A DNA stretch of 64,000 nt from Ampullaceana balthica (taxonomy: Eukaryota > Mollusca > Gastropoda > Lymnaeidae): the NCBI GenBank assembly GCA_944989445.1, contig CALYLW010000556.1:6731-70730 (forward strand), read 5' to 3'. The notes below the pieces were generated by a model. It was not told the DNA's origin. It worked only from the letters and a program-made list of their open reading frames with translations, and searched no databases. The position numbers and the translations under genes were made by a program. Positions 22,826 to 35,800 of the stretch are shown here, one piece after another. Position 1 is the first letter of the stretch; each line of letters opens with the position of its first letter.

Positions 22826-25800
22826 GCCAGCAATTACAGTATAAGATGTTATGATAGTCCCAGCAATTACAGTATAAGATGTTATGATAGTCCCAGCAAT
22901 TACAGTATAAGATGTTATGATAGTCACAACTTTTACAGTATAAGATGTTATGATAGTCCCAATAATTACAGTATAAGATGTTATGATAGTCCCAATAATT
23001 ACAGTATAAGATGTTATGATAGTCCCAATAATTACAGTATAAGATGTTATGATAGTCCCAATAATTACAGTATAAGATGTTATGATAGTCCCAATAATTA
23101 CAGTATAAGATGTTATGATAGTCCCAACTTTTACAGTATAAGATGTTATGATAGTCCCAATAATTACAGTATAAGATGTTATGATAGTCCCAATAATTAC
23201 AGTATAAGATTTTATGATAGTCCCAACTTTTACAGTATAAGATGTTATGATAGTCACAACTTTTACAGCATAAGATGTTATGATAGTCCCAACACTTACA
23301 GTATAAGATGTTATGATAGTCCCAACAATTACAGTATAAGATGTTATGATAGTCCCAATAATTACAGTATAAGATGTTATGATAGTACCAACAATTACAG
23401 TATAAGATGTTATGATAATCCCAACTTTTACAGTATAAGATGTTATGATAGTCCCAACTTTTACAGTATAAGATGTTATGATAGTCCCAACTTTTACAGT
23501 ATAAGATGTTATGATAGTCCCAACTTTTACAGTATAAGATGTTATGATAGTCCCAACTTTTACAGTATAAGATGTTATGATAGTCCCAACTTTTACAGTA
23601 TAAGATGTTATGATAGTCCCAAACTTTACAGTATAAGATGTTATGATAGTCCCAAACTTTTACAGTATAAGATGTTATGATAGTCACAACATTTACAGTA
23701 TAAGATGTTATGATAGTCCCAAACTTTACAGTATAAGATGTTATGATAGTCACAACTTTTACAGTATAAGATGTTATGATAGTCACAAACAATTACAGTA
23801 TAAGATGTTATGATAGTCCCAAACATTTACAGTATAAGATGTTATGATAGTCCAAACAATTACAGTATAAGATGTTATGATAGTCAAAACAATTACAATA
23901 TAAGATGTTATGATAGTCCCAAACTTTACAGTATAAGATGTTATGATAGTCCCAACTTTTACAGTATAAGATGTTATGATAGTCACAACAATTACAGTAT
24001 AAGATGTTATGATAGTCCCAAACTTTACAGTATAAGATGTTATGATAGTCCCAACTTTTACAGTATAAGATGTTATGATAGTCACAAACAATTACAATAT
24101 AAGATGTTATGATAGTCCCAACAATTTACAGTATAAGATGTTATGATAGTCCCAACTTTTACAGTATAAGATGTTATGATAGTCACAACAATTACAGTAT
24201 AAGATGTTATGATAGTCACAACATTTACAGTATAAGATGTTATGATAGTCACAACTTTTACAGTATAAGATGTTATGATAGTCAAAACAATTACAATATA
24301 AGATGTTATGATAGTCCAACTTTTACAGTATAAGATGTTATGATAGTCAAAACAATTACAGTATAAGATGTTATGATAGTCCCAACTTTTACAGTATAAG
24401 ATGTTATGATAGTCCCAACAATTACAGTATAAGATGTTATGATAGTCCAACAATTACAGTATAAGATGTTATGATAGTCCCAACAATTACAGTATAAGAT
24501 GTTATGATAGTCCCAACAATTACAGTATAAGATGTTATGATAGTCCCAACAATTACAGTATAAGATGTTATGATAGTCCCAACATTTACAGTATAAGATG
24601 TTATGATAGTCCCAACAATTACAGTATAAGATGTTATGATAGTCACAACATTTACAGTATAAGATGTTATGATAGTCCCAACAATTACAGTATAAGATGT
24701 TATGATAGTCACAACATTTACAGTATAAGATGTTATGATAGTCCCAACAATTACAGTATAAGATGTTATGATAGTCCCAACAATTACAGTATAAGATGTT
24801 ATGATAGTCACAACAATTTACAGTATAAGATGTTATGATAGTCACAAACAATTACAATATAAGATGTTATGATAGTCACAACAATTACAGTATAAGATGT
24901 TATGATAGTCCAAACAATTACAGTATAAGATGTTATGATAGTCCCAACAATTACAGTATAAGATGTTATGATAGTCCCAACAATTACAGTATAAGATGTT
25001 ATGATAGTCCCAACAATTACAGTATAAGATGTTATGATAGTCCCAACAATTACAGTATAAGATGTTATGATAGTCCCAACAATTACAGTATAAGATGTTA
25101 TGATAGTCCCAACAATTACAGTATAAGATGTTATGATAGTCCCAATAATTACAGTATAAGATGTTATGATAGTCCCAATAATTACAGTATAAGATGTTAT
25201 GATAGTCCCAACTATTACAGTATAAGATGTTATGATAGTCCCAATAATTACAGTATAAGATGTTATGATAGTCCCAACAATTACAGTATAAGATGTTATG
25301 ATAGTCCCAACTATTTACAGTATAAGATGTTATGATAGTCCCAACAATTACAGTATAAGATGTTATGATAGTCCCAACTTTTACAGTATAAGATGTTATG
25401 ATAGTCCCAACTTTTACAGTATAAGATGTTATGATAGTCCCAACTTTTACAGTATAAGATGTTATGATAGTCCCAACTTTTACAGTATAAGATGTTATGA
25501 TAGTCACAACTTTTACAGTATAAGATGTTATGATAGTCCCAACTTTTACAGTATAAGATGTTATGATAGTCACAACAATTACAGTATAAGATGTTATGAT
25601 AGTCCCAACATTTACAGTATAAGATGTTATGATAGTCCCAACACTTACAGTATAAGATGTTATGATAGTCCCAACTTTTACAGTATAAGATGTTATGATA
25701 GTCCCAACACTTTACAGTATAAGATGTTATGATAGTCCCAACTTTTACAGTATAAGATGTTATGATAGTCCCAACACTTACAGTATAAAAATGTTATGAT

Positions 25801-28475
25801 AGTCCCAACACTTTACAGTATAAGATGTTATGATAGTCCCAACTTTTACAGTATAAGATGTTATGATAGTCCCAACACTTACAGTATAAGATGTTATGAT
25901 AGTCCCAACTTTTACAGTATAAGATGTTATGATAGTCCCAACAATTACAGTATAAGATGTTATGATAGTCCCAACAATTACAGTATAAGATGTTATGATA
26001 GTCCCAACAATTACAGTATAAGATGTTATGATAGTCCCAACAATTACAGTATAAGATGTTATGATAGTCCCAACAATTACAGTATAAGATGTTATGATAG
26101 TCCCAACAATTACAGTATAAGATGTTATGATAGTCCCAACAATTACAGTATAAGATGTTATGATAGTCCCAACAATTACAGTATAAGATGTTATGATAGT
26201 CCCAACAATTACAGTATAAGATGTTATGATAGTCCCAACAATTACAGTATAAGATGTTATGATAGTCCCAACAATTACAGTATAAGATGTTATGATAGTC
26301 CCAACAATTACAGTATAAGATGTTATGATAGTCCCAACAATTACAGTATAAGATGTTATGATAGTCCCAACAATTACAGTATAAGATGTTATGATAGTCC
26401 CAACAATTACAGTATAAGATGTTATGATAGTCCCAACAATTACAGTATAAGATGTTATGATAGTCCCAATAATTACAGTATAAGATGTTATGATAGTCCC
26501 AATAATTACAGTATAAGATGTTATGATAGTCCCAATAATTACAGTATAAGATGTTATGATAGTCCCAATAATTACAGTATAAGATGTTATGATAGTCCCA
26601 ATAATTACAGTATAAGATGTTATGATAGTCCCAATAATTACAGTGTAAGATGTTATGATAGTCCCAATAATTACAGTATAAGATGTTATGATAGTCCCAA
26701 TAATTACAGTGTAAGATGTTATGATAGTCCCAATAATTACAGTGTAAGATGTTATGATAGTCCCAATAATTACAGTGTAAGATGTTATGATAGTCCCAAT
26801 AATTACAGTGTAAGATGTTATGATAGTCCCAATAATTACAGTGTAAGATGTTATGATAGTCCCAATAATTACAGTATAAGATGTTATGATAGTCCCAATA
26901 ATTACAGTGTAAGATGTTATGATAGTCCCAATAATTACAGTGTAAGATGTTATGATAGTCCCAATAATTACAGTGTAAGATGTTATGATAGTCCCAATAA
27001 TTACAGTGTAAGATGTTATGATAGTCCCAATAATTACAGTGTAAGATGTTATGATAGTCCCAATAATTACAGTGTAAGATGTTATGATAGTCCCAACTTT
27101 TACAGTATAAGATGTTATGATAGTCCCAACTTTATTACAGTATAAGATGTTATGATAGTCCCAACTTTTACAGTATAAGATGTTATGATAGTCCCAATAA
27201 TTACAGTATAAGATGTTATGATAGTCCCAACTTTTACAGTATAAGATGTTATGATAGTCCCAACTTTTACAGTATAAGATGTTATGATAGTCCCAAACTT
27301 TTACAGTATAAGATGTTATGATAGTCCCAACTTTTACAGTATAAGATGTTATGATAGTCCCAACTTTTACAGTATAAGATGTTATGATAGTCCCAACTTT
27401 TACAGTATAAGATGTTATGATAGTCCCAACTTTTACAGTATAAGATGTTATGATAGTCCCAACTTTTACAGTATAAGATGTTATGATAGTCCCAACATTT
27501 ACAGTATAAGATGTTATGATAGTCCCAACTTTTACAGTATAAGATGTTATGATAGTCCCAACTTTTACAGTATAAGATGTTATGATAGTCCAACATTACA
27601 GTATAAGATGTTATGATAGTCCAACTTTTACAGTATAAGATGTTATGATAGTCCCAACTTTTACAGTATAAGATGTTATGATAGTCCCAACTTTTACAGT
27701 ATAAGATGTTATGATAGTCCCAATTTACAGTATATGTTATGATAGTCCCAACTTTTACAGTATAAGATGTTATGATAGTCCCAACTTTTACAGTATAAGA
27801 TGTTATGATAGTCCCAACTTTTACAGTATAAGATGTTATGATAGTCCCAACTAATTTAGCAATTACAGTATAAGATGTTATGATAGTCCCAACTTTTACA
27901 GTATAAGATGTTATGATAGTCACAACTTTTACAGTATAAGATGTTATGATAGTCCCAACTATTACAGTATAAGATGTTATGATAGTCCCAACTTTTACAG
28001 TATAAGATGTTATGATAGTCCCAACAATTACAGTATAAGATGTTATGATAGTCCCAACTTTTACAGTATAAGATGTTATGATAGTCACAACTTTTACAGT
28101 ATAAGATGTTATGATAGTCAAAACAATTACAGTATAAGATGTTATGATAGTCCCAAACTTTACAGTATAAGATGTTATGATAGTCACAACTTTTACAGTA
28201 TAAGATGTTATGATAGTCAAAACAATTACAATATAAGATGTTATGATAGTCCCAAACTTTACAGTATAAGATGTTATGATAGTCACAACTTTTACAGTAT
28301 AAGATGTTATGATAGTCACAACTTTTACAGTATAAGATGTTATGATAGTCACAACTTTTACAGTATAAGATGTTATGATAGTCACAACAATTACAGTGTA
28401 AGATGTTATGATAGTCACAACATTTACAGTGTAAGATGTTAAGATAATTCCAACAATTGTAGTTGAAGTGAAAGA
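22826..28475. repeat. 33-bp satellite array (about 5.6 kb, about 170 units)
   Basis: The unit core TTACAGTATAAGATGTTATG is followed by ATAGTCCCAA and a variable AAC/AAT linker. Linker variants cluster: AACTTTT near 23430-23620, AACAATT near 24870-25140 and 25930-26460, AATAATT near 26460-27090, the last with many GTGTAAG instead of GTATAAG. Occasional single-base linker indels break the frame. A 33-bp unit without stops produces long open frames on both strands (for example 449 codons at 25796-27145), which are not regarded as genes. The last units (28420-28475) are degenerate. Confidence 0.97.
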
Positions 28476-30010
28476 TGTTAGGTTAGTCCCAACAATTCCA
28501 TTAACAGACTAACAAACGTATTTTAGAAAAGAAAACTGTTTACGAAAATAGATTTTAAAATAATAAACAACCACACACAGAAAAAAAACCACCAATACTA
28601 TAAACAACGAACCTAAAATTCTTATTGAAATAATCGCATTATGAACACACTTTTGGTGTGGTTGTTGTGGGTTTTCTGTTTATTTACGTCCCCGCTCATT
28701 TCTTTAAATCTTTGTAATTAAACTACAATCACATTGTGATATTAACTGGTGTCATTGAAATAATGTCACATTTTTGTTTTAAAACCTTTCAACAACAGCA
28801 TGCAATTTGTGTAGATAATGTTGATATTGTAGTCACATTTTAGAAATTTAGACACCTTATGTGTCCCCCGTTTTTGTTTCACCTTTCTTTTCCTCGAACG
28901 AAGCGAGGTGGTTTTCTGGTTTATGAATGGTTGTGCCACGAGTGTCTTAGGTTCGCTTTTTATATGTGGCCCTCCCATGGGCGTCGCCTGGATGGACGGA
29001 AACCTAGTAGGCCTAGGTAAAAGGTAAGGACAGGTTTGTGTTTTTATGAGTGGGCTTCGCAGCGAGGGTCAGAAAAAATTGTAGGGGCGCGAAGCTGGGG
29101 CGCGAGCCTGGGATGCTTTGGATCGGACACGACCTTGGGGCGTCAGAGACAAGCGTCACGCTGGGGCGCGAGAAACTTGCGTGAGTTTGGCGTCAGTTTG
29201 GCGTCAGTTTGGAGTGCGTTTGGCACAAGCTTCGAAAACTCATTATTTTTTCAAAAAATATTTTATGAAATGTGCGTTATAGAAATGATTTCTTAAAATG
29301 TGTTGATTCCGTATTTAAGTTTTTAAATAAAATACCCCACCGACTTATTAGGGATGTTATTTTCACGTAAACAATTATTTTTGTCTCGTATACAATTCTT
29401 TTACACGTGTCCTTACCTTTGATGTTTTTCCTTACCTATTTGTGTGCATGTGTATACGTGTGTGTGTGTGAGGGCAGGATTTGTAGTCCCTTAACTCAGG
29501 TTTGAATTATTTTTAACAAATAAGAAAAGATTTAAATTAGTTACCCCCCTTACACACATTTACCTTAAGGCGGTGACGCCTTATTTAAGCCACCCGCTAC
29601 ACATCGAGACGGGGACACCTCTACTCCCCCTTACCATAACCACATTTACCTTAAGACGGGGACACCTTTGCTTTGCCTAAAACAAAAAAGTAAGATCACG
29701 TGACGTGTATAGGGGGGGGGGACCGTGACAGGTCAATTAGTCATTGTCCTTGATGTCAGTGGAGAGCTACGTTTGGAAATATGTGGCTTGAAACAATTGG
29801 GCCCTGAGGTTTGTTGGCTGTTAGCGTTCTAGTGAGCTTTCAATCGAGCGATATCTGTGGTGATGTGGTTAGGTATTCAGTATCTATAGTCTCTATAGTA
29901 TCAGTATCTCTAGTTCGATTCATCATTTATAATGCGCGATCATCGCAGCTAATTAAGTCAGCAATTTAAGTACAGTGTTTAAATATAAAGTTTAGTTGCT
30001 CTATTAGAGT
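28476..30010. other. Intergenic DNA with a GC-rich patch
   Basis: 29040-29225 is GC-rich with repeated GGGGCGCGA and TTTGGCGTCAG words. 29545-29660 has two related blocks (CACATTTACCTTAAG followed by GCGGTGAC or ACGGGGACACC). A TG-rich run lies at about 29447-29470. The open frames at 28766-28978 (minus) and 29036-29296 (plus) have no recognisable domain or splice context. Confidence 0.4.
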
Positions 30011-30011
30011 G

Positions 30012-30294
30012 GAATCTAGTTAAGTGAATCTAGTTTAGTGGATCTAGTTTAGTGGATCTAGTTTAGTGGATCTAGTTTAGTGGATCTAGTTTAGTGGATC
30101 TAGTTTAGTGGATCTAGTTTAGTGGATCTAGTTTAGTGGATCTAGTTTAGTGGATCTAGTTTAGTGGATCTAGTTTAGTGGATCTAGTTTAGTGGATCTA
30201 GTTTAGTGGATCTAGTTTAGTGGATCTAGTTTAGTGGATCTAGTTTAGTGGATCTAGTTTAGTGGATCTAGTTTAGTGGATCTAGTTTAGTATA
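30012..30294. repeat. 14-bp minisatellite
   Basis: About 19 near-identical copies of GATCTAGTTTAGTG, degrading at both edges. Confidence 0.95.
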
Positions 30295-30844
30295 GTTCTA
30301 GTTGAATAAAGCTAGTTCAGTAAATTTTGTTTAGTGGATCTAGTGTAGTACATTTTGTTTAGTAGCTCTAGATTAGTAGATCTAGTTTAAAAATTAATAG
30401 ATCTACTCCTCCTTGTTAGGAGTAAAATGTCTTACAGAGTTAGATAGTTAGATGTCTTTCATAGTCAAGGAAGACTTTGTTTGGTGTCATATTGTCACTG
30501 ATGACAATGAGATGATAGCTGGCAAGTCTAACAAAATGGGATTCACCGCTAATCAGCTTTTAGAGCTTATTTGAATATCTTTTGCATGTATTGTTCTGCA
30601 GAAAATTAAAAAATAAATTTGACTAGAAGTCTTGACGCCAACAGTGTGAAATTATAAACAATTACTAAATTATTTACTTGTGTGATTGTTTAAATAATGA
30701 TTGAAGCGTAACTTAAAAAATGGATTTAAGTTAAATCTGTAAACATTAAAGCCGCCAAGTTTACAGTAGAGTTTGAGAGTGTGTCTCTACGTTAGCACAA
30801 TTTATTGTAAGCCCCTAAAAACGACCTCCGCTTCATACTCTTCA

Positions 30845-30890
30845 GCACAGGGCCTGACAGGGCCTGACAGGGCCTGACAGGGCCTGTGTC
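30845..30890. repeat. 10-bp repeat, four copies
   Basis: Four copies of CAGGGCCTGA about 330 bp upstream of the membrane-protein start codon. Confidence 0.85.
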
Positions 30891-31213
30891 ATTTATTCGG
30901 ATTGTGTAGCAATTCTTCTTTTTTAAATGAAAGATGATTCCACCAACATTAAATACTTGTGCCGTTAAATTCCAGTGAAAGTTTTTTTAGATGTGTCGTG
31001 GAAGCAGACGAGAAGAAGGGCATGTTTTATTGACCGTCACCCAAGTCCACAAGGGTCAACAGAAACAAGCCAAGCTTGTCCCACACGCGTCCAAGCAGGA
31101 GAAGTCATGAGTGTTACAAGTAAGTGACCGTCGTGGACAGCGGTGAATTCTGGGGCTCAAAGTCAAAGTTGGATGTACACCATCACAGTTGACTGGAAGT
31201 GGTGACCAAGAGA

Positions 31214-31310
31214 ATGGAACGTGACGCGAGTTTTGTATTGAGTCTACTTCTCTCAGCTGTCTCCGTGTTGTGGGTCTCAGCTGTGCCAAATGGATATAAC
31301 TACAGTCAGG
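31214..31310 (+). CDS. Membrane protein exon 1 (signal peptide)
   Basis: The start ATG at 31214 has context AGAGAATGG. It encodes a signal peptide with hydrophobic core FVLSLLLSAVSVLWVSA and ends at donor GTGAGT (31311), phase 1. Confidence 0.75.
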
Positions 31311-32691
31311 GTGAGTACTGCTTATACTTCTCTTGTGGACTTGATGTCCAAAAACTCAATTTTTGTGTTTTTACAACTTCAACTCGTTTTTGCCTGAATT
31401 TTTGACATATTTTTTTTCTATTTTGTTGTTGTTTTTTCTTTTACTGATGACACAAGATTTGTATCGTTGTTAGCTACTTGAAAGTCTTAACTGCCATATA
31501 ATGTTCTATACTGCCATATAATGTTCTATACTGCCATATAATGTTCTATGACCGACAAATCATTGATTAATTGTATTCCAGTAGTGGACAGACACTGTCA
31601 CAGCAGCATCAAACACGCGGTCACTGCCACTGGTCAGCTCAAAACAACGGTGGTCAGTTTTGTCCTCGACCAGGGAGACCTGAACAGAACAGATGTAGAT
31701 CTTGAGTGAGTCGCAAGAGTTTTCATTTCTGGATAAGTTGTTAAATATACGAGTTTATGTTGTAGATAAGTTGTTCTAATATAAGTGTTTATTTTGTACA
31801 TAAGTTGTTCTAATATACAAGTTTATTTTGTTATTACTCCATGGATCCTTAAACCGTATAGGAAGCGAATTAAGATTCTTAGAAAGACATGCACCCCACA
31901 CAAATTCAATTTCCAAATAAAAATTTCTAGCAGACATCCGTGGTTAAAACGAAACATTGTTTAACATACCTAAGTGTGACACTTATCTTATCTTATCTCT
32001 TAGAGACGCTCCTTCTATACAGAATAGTAATGCGTCCTACGCTTATCTATGGTTTGTGTCTAGTCCTGCATTCTTATTAGAGTTTTAAATGTAGATAAAG
32101 TGTTGTTTTTCCTGGTTTCTTCAGGCAAGGGGCCGTTCATAAAGTACGTCACGCTCCAAGTGGGGGGAGGAGTGGAGGGTGTGTAAGAAAGTGTGACAGT
32201 TTTTTTACTAGAATTTAAATAGCTTTAAAAATATTTTTTTCAAAAAATTTTGTGGAACATTTTAATTAGTTTAATGCAAAAAGTAGGGTTGTGCCGGATT
32301 TCGGCTCTAGCTCCGGAATATCTGGAATTCGGCTATTTTTACAAATCCGGCTTCGGCTCCTGCAGAATTTCACTTCATGGATCATGAGTCTCGCTAACAC
32401 GATCAAGGAACATTCCAAATGTGTTGGCAGCCACGTCACGTGATCTGTTTATTGATATAAGTACAGTAGTTTACGATTATCAAAATATTTACGTAACAAA
32501 TCTATATCGCCCACAAGACATCCTCCCCCACCCATCTCCTCATAGGAGACTCAAGTTCTGTTATACACACTACCTCAAATGTACCACCCCCACGTTGGCC
32601 CAGAATCCTCACACTACTCTGGGTACGTCGATGTAAACATTGCCGTGTCTCTATCACTGACAACTACCGCGCCGATCTCATCTGCAAAACA

Positions 32692-32758
<67 letters not shown>

Positions 32759-32763
32759 TTCTA

Positions 32764-32848
<85 letters not shown>

Positions 32849-35800
32849 TGTAACGACAAACGCAAGCGAGACGAAACGATTCCACAAAGACACACATTAA
32901 GTCATAACACCAACCTTTCAATTAGTCACGTGTTAAGTCATTCTAAAGTCATTTTAAGTCATTCTAAGTCATTTGACGATTACACGAATTCACAGTGCTC
33001 TGTCAGGTTTTCACGGTTTAAACAAGCAACAGATGTCGAACATCTGCTAAGAAAGATCTTACGTGATGTACCAAATGGAAGTTATGGTTTGGTTGGTGCG
33101 ATGGTCTTTGTCAATGAATGAGGTGCAGACTTAAAGGAAGAAAACAAACAACATAGTGGGTTGTCATTGAAGATGGAGAGGTGTGTAAACAAGGACAGAT
33201 ATATTTCTGGATGTAGGCAGTTCTGTGAGAGCAGACGTAACTTGAATGGGCACACAGTAATAAATCGTCCCGCGCTAGGACAAGATTTGTGTATACAGGG
33301 CGTCCCATAGAAAGTGGCGCCCTGCGACAAGCTTTTTATTTATCGTCACTCTTCTTCCCAAATATATATAATATTAATGTAAACAATAGATTTACACTCC
33401 ATTGAATGTTTTTAGAGACTTCTGAGTGTGAGAGGAGGAATAACCAAACAACACCCCCCTTCCCCGATTCTATCTCAGATGGCCATGAGAGTTCCTGTAT
33501 ATATTTTGAACATTGGTCATATTCTCTTTTTTTTTGGGAACAATAAGCCTATTGTCATCTGTGGGAACATCAATGGCCATATATAGGCCATATTGTCATT
33601 TGTGGAGACATAGGTCATATTTTTTTACTTGTGTGAACATATGTCATATTCTCTTTTTTGAGAACAAAACGGCATATTCTCATGTGTGGCACCATAGGTA
33701 ATATTCTCCTTTATCAGATCATATGTCATTTTGTGGGTGTAACATAGGTTATATTATCAATTTTGGAGAGATTTATAAAAAAAATTAGATCTCTAACTTT
33801 TATTATTTATCTCGCTTGAAATAATGTGTCACGGACATCTTCCTGGTTCCACCATATAGAAATATTTAAATATGTGGCTCCACCCATGTAAGGTAGGAAG
33901 CCATTCGTGTCGAAACATAATCCACACGGTGAGGATTTATGGATACAATCCCAACACTCTGAGGAACTTGCGCTAGGAAGTTTTAGAGCTTTCTATTGGT
34001 AGATGCTTCCAACATTTATTTTTTAAAAAAATATATATATGTGTGGGGTGGGGGCAATACGAGTCTTAAACTCCTGGCTCACTTCTTACTGGCGTGTAGC
34101 TGGGGTTGATGACAGTCGTGAGCATGTGGGTGGGTGGGGGATTTTGAATGTAACTCAACTTTAAAAAAAACACCTGAAATTATAGCTTAGAAACACAAAT
34201 ACACACACACATACATACACAAAAACAAACACATTAGGCTCACACAACCCGTGCACACAAGAAACACACAATTCATTTTATCCTCGGGGTTCATCGAAAA
34301 ATAATAAATATTTCAACTCCAATATGCCCCCAAATGTAACTCTTTATTTTCAGCCCTACTTTTCTTTTCTAATAATGTTATTATATCAAATGAATATCGA
34401 AAATAGTGATAACTGTTGAGTTTATTTCATTAATTCCTCTTTTCAAGTTGTTTTGTTATATATTAACATTTTTTCATTGACAGAACAACGGAATGCAATA
34501 TATGGACCATTACCTCGGATATTAACCAATCAAAGCTCACGGTTATAATCAATAGCTTAACCCTCGCCTCTAAAGATGTGTTTTTTATATCAACAGGTAT
34601 GTTGATTCATTGAGTCCATGATATCTAAGTAGTGCTGCACCAGCGGCAGCTTAACCTTAGCACCACACACACGATCACGCACACACGAGCACGTACACAC
34701 GCGCGCACACACATGATAGAACAACAAATAACTATTGTTTGTTTGCTGTAAGGCGATTGTTGTAGGTTGATGGACATAATGTTTTTATTGTAGACCAAAT
34801 GGATGAGGCCAGGCGCTTTGACTTCAACGTGACCAACCAACATGACCTCTTCCCAAAGGAAGTGACGTCAAGACTGCCCATCGTGTTGACCTGGGTCCGG
34901 CAGGTGGTTGAGGTTTATGATGTCCAGCCAAGGAAACAACGCCTGGCCTTCTCCTACATAGCCGTGGGAGGTGAGTGACAATCTCATGTAAAGAGATGAG
35001 ATCATGTAAAGAGATGAGTGGTGAAAAAAGGTTAAAATGATTAGAAGAGATGTGGTGATTGTATGCATATAGTGATTGTAAACAATGGTGTTTTTGTAAA
35101 GATGTGGTGATTGTATGCATATAGTGATTGTAAACAATGGTGTTTTTGTAAAGATGTGGTGATTGTAACAACAGAGTGGTATTGTAACAACAGAGTGGTA
35201 TTGTAACAACAGACTGGTATTGTAACAACAGACTGGTATTGTAACAACAGAGTGGTATTGTAACAACAGAGTGGTATTGTAACTACAGACTGGTATTGTA
35301 ACAACAGAGTGGTATTGTAACAACAGACTGGTATTGTAATAAAAAATGTTAGGGGGTTTCAAGCTATTATTATAAAAAGTAAATAAGTTTTCTAATGATA
35401 TAAGGAGTTCAACTTTACCATTGAAACAATGATTTTGACAATGTGATCAGAAAACTGACCGCAGTTTTACTTGTCCATTTTTTACATTGTTATGTGTATC
35501 AATTCAACTGCTATGTTTAAACCCAGTGTTGACTATGTCAATTAAATATATTCTGTACCCAATCGTTTGACTGGCAGGCACAGATCCAACCATCGAGGAG
35601 AAGGAGAGGGTAGTTCTGATGGGGGCTATCATCATCTCGTTGTTTACCGTCGTAGCCACCGTGTTGAGCATCACGAGGTCAACCAAGTGCAGCTGCTGCA
35701 GGTAAACAAGAACAAACAGCAAAGTAGTAAAAAATACATAAAGGCAGTTAATAATAACTTTGAAATTCAATCCTAAAGATAACCTAATACAATTCTCAGA

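Noticed and set aside
25796..27145. 449-codon open frame with repeated NNYSIRCYDSP, and similar long frames on both strands of 22788-28418
   Set aside because: The frame follows exactly from a 33-bp tandem unit without stops. It is open on both strands, broken wherever a unit has a one-base linker change, and lacks a start context, signal peptide or splice context.
28766..29296. Open frames at 28766-28978 (minus) and 29036-29296 (plus)
   Set aside because: Short, without recognisable domains or splice signals; the second follows GC-rich repeated words.
30012..30294. 14-bp GATCTAGTTTAGTG array as a telomere- or centromere-type satellite
   Set aside because: Too short and not telomere-like. 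Nothing in the window shows chromosomal location.
32579..33121. Ser/Leu-rich frame of 180 codons (and Arg/Glu frames on the other strand)
   Set aside because: Runs through the CT microsatellite in an intron. No splice phase links it to the surrounding gene.
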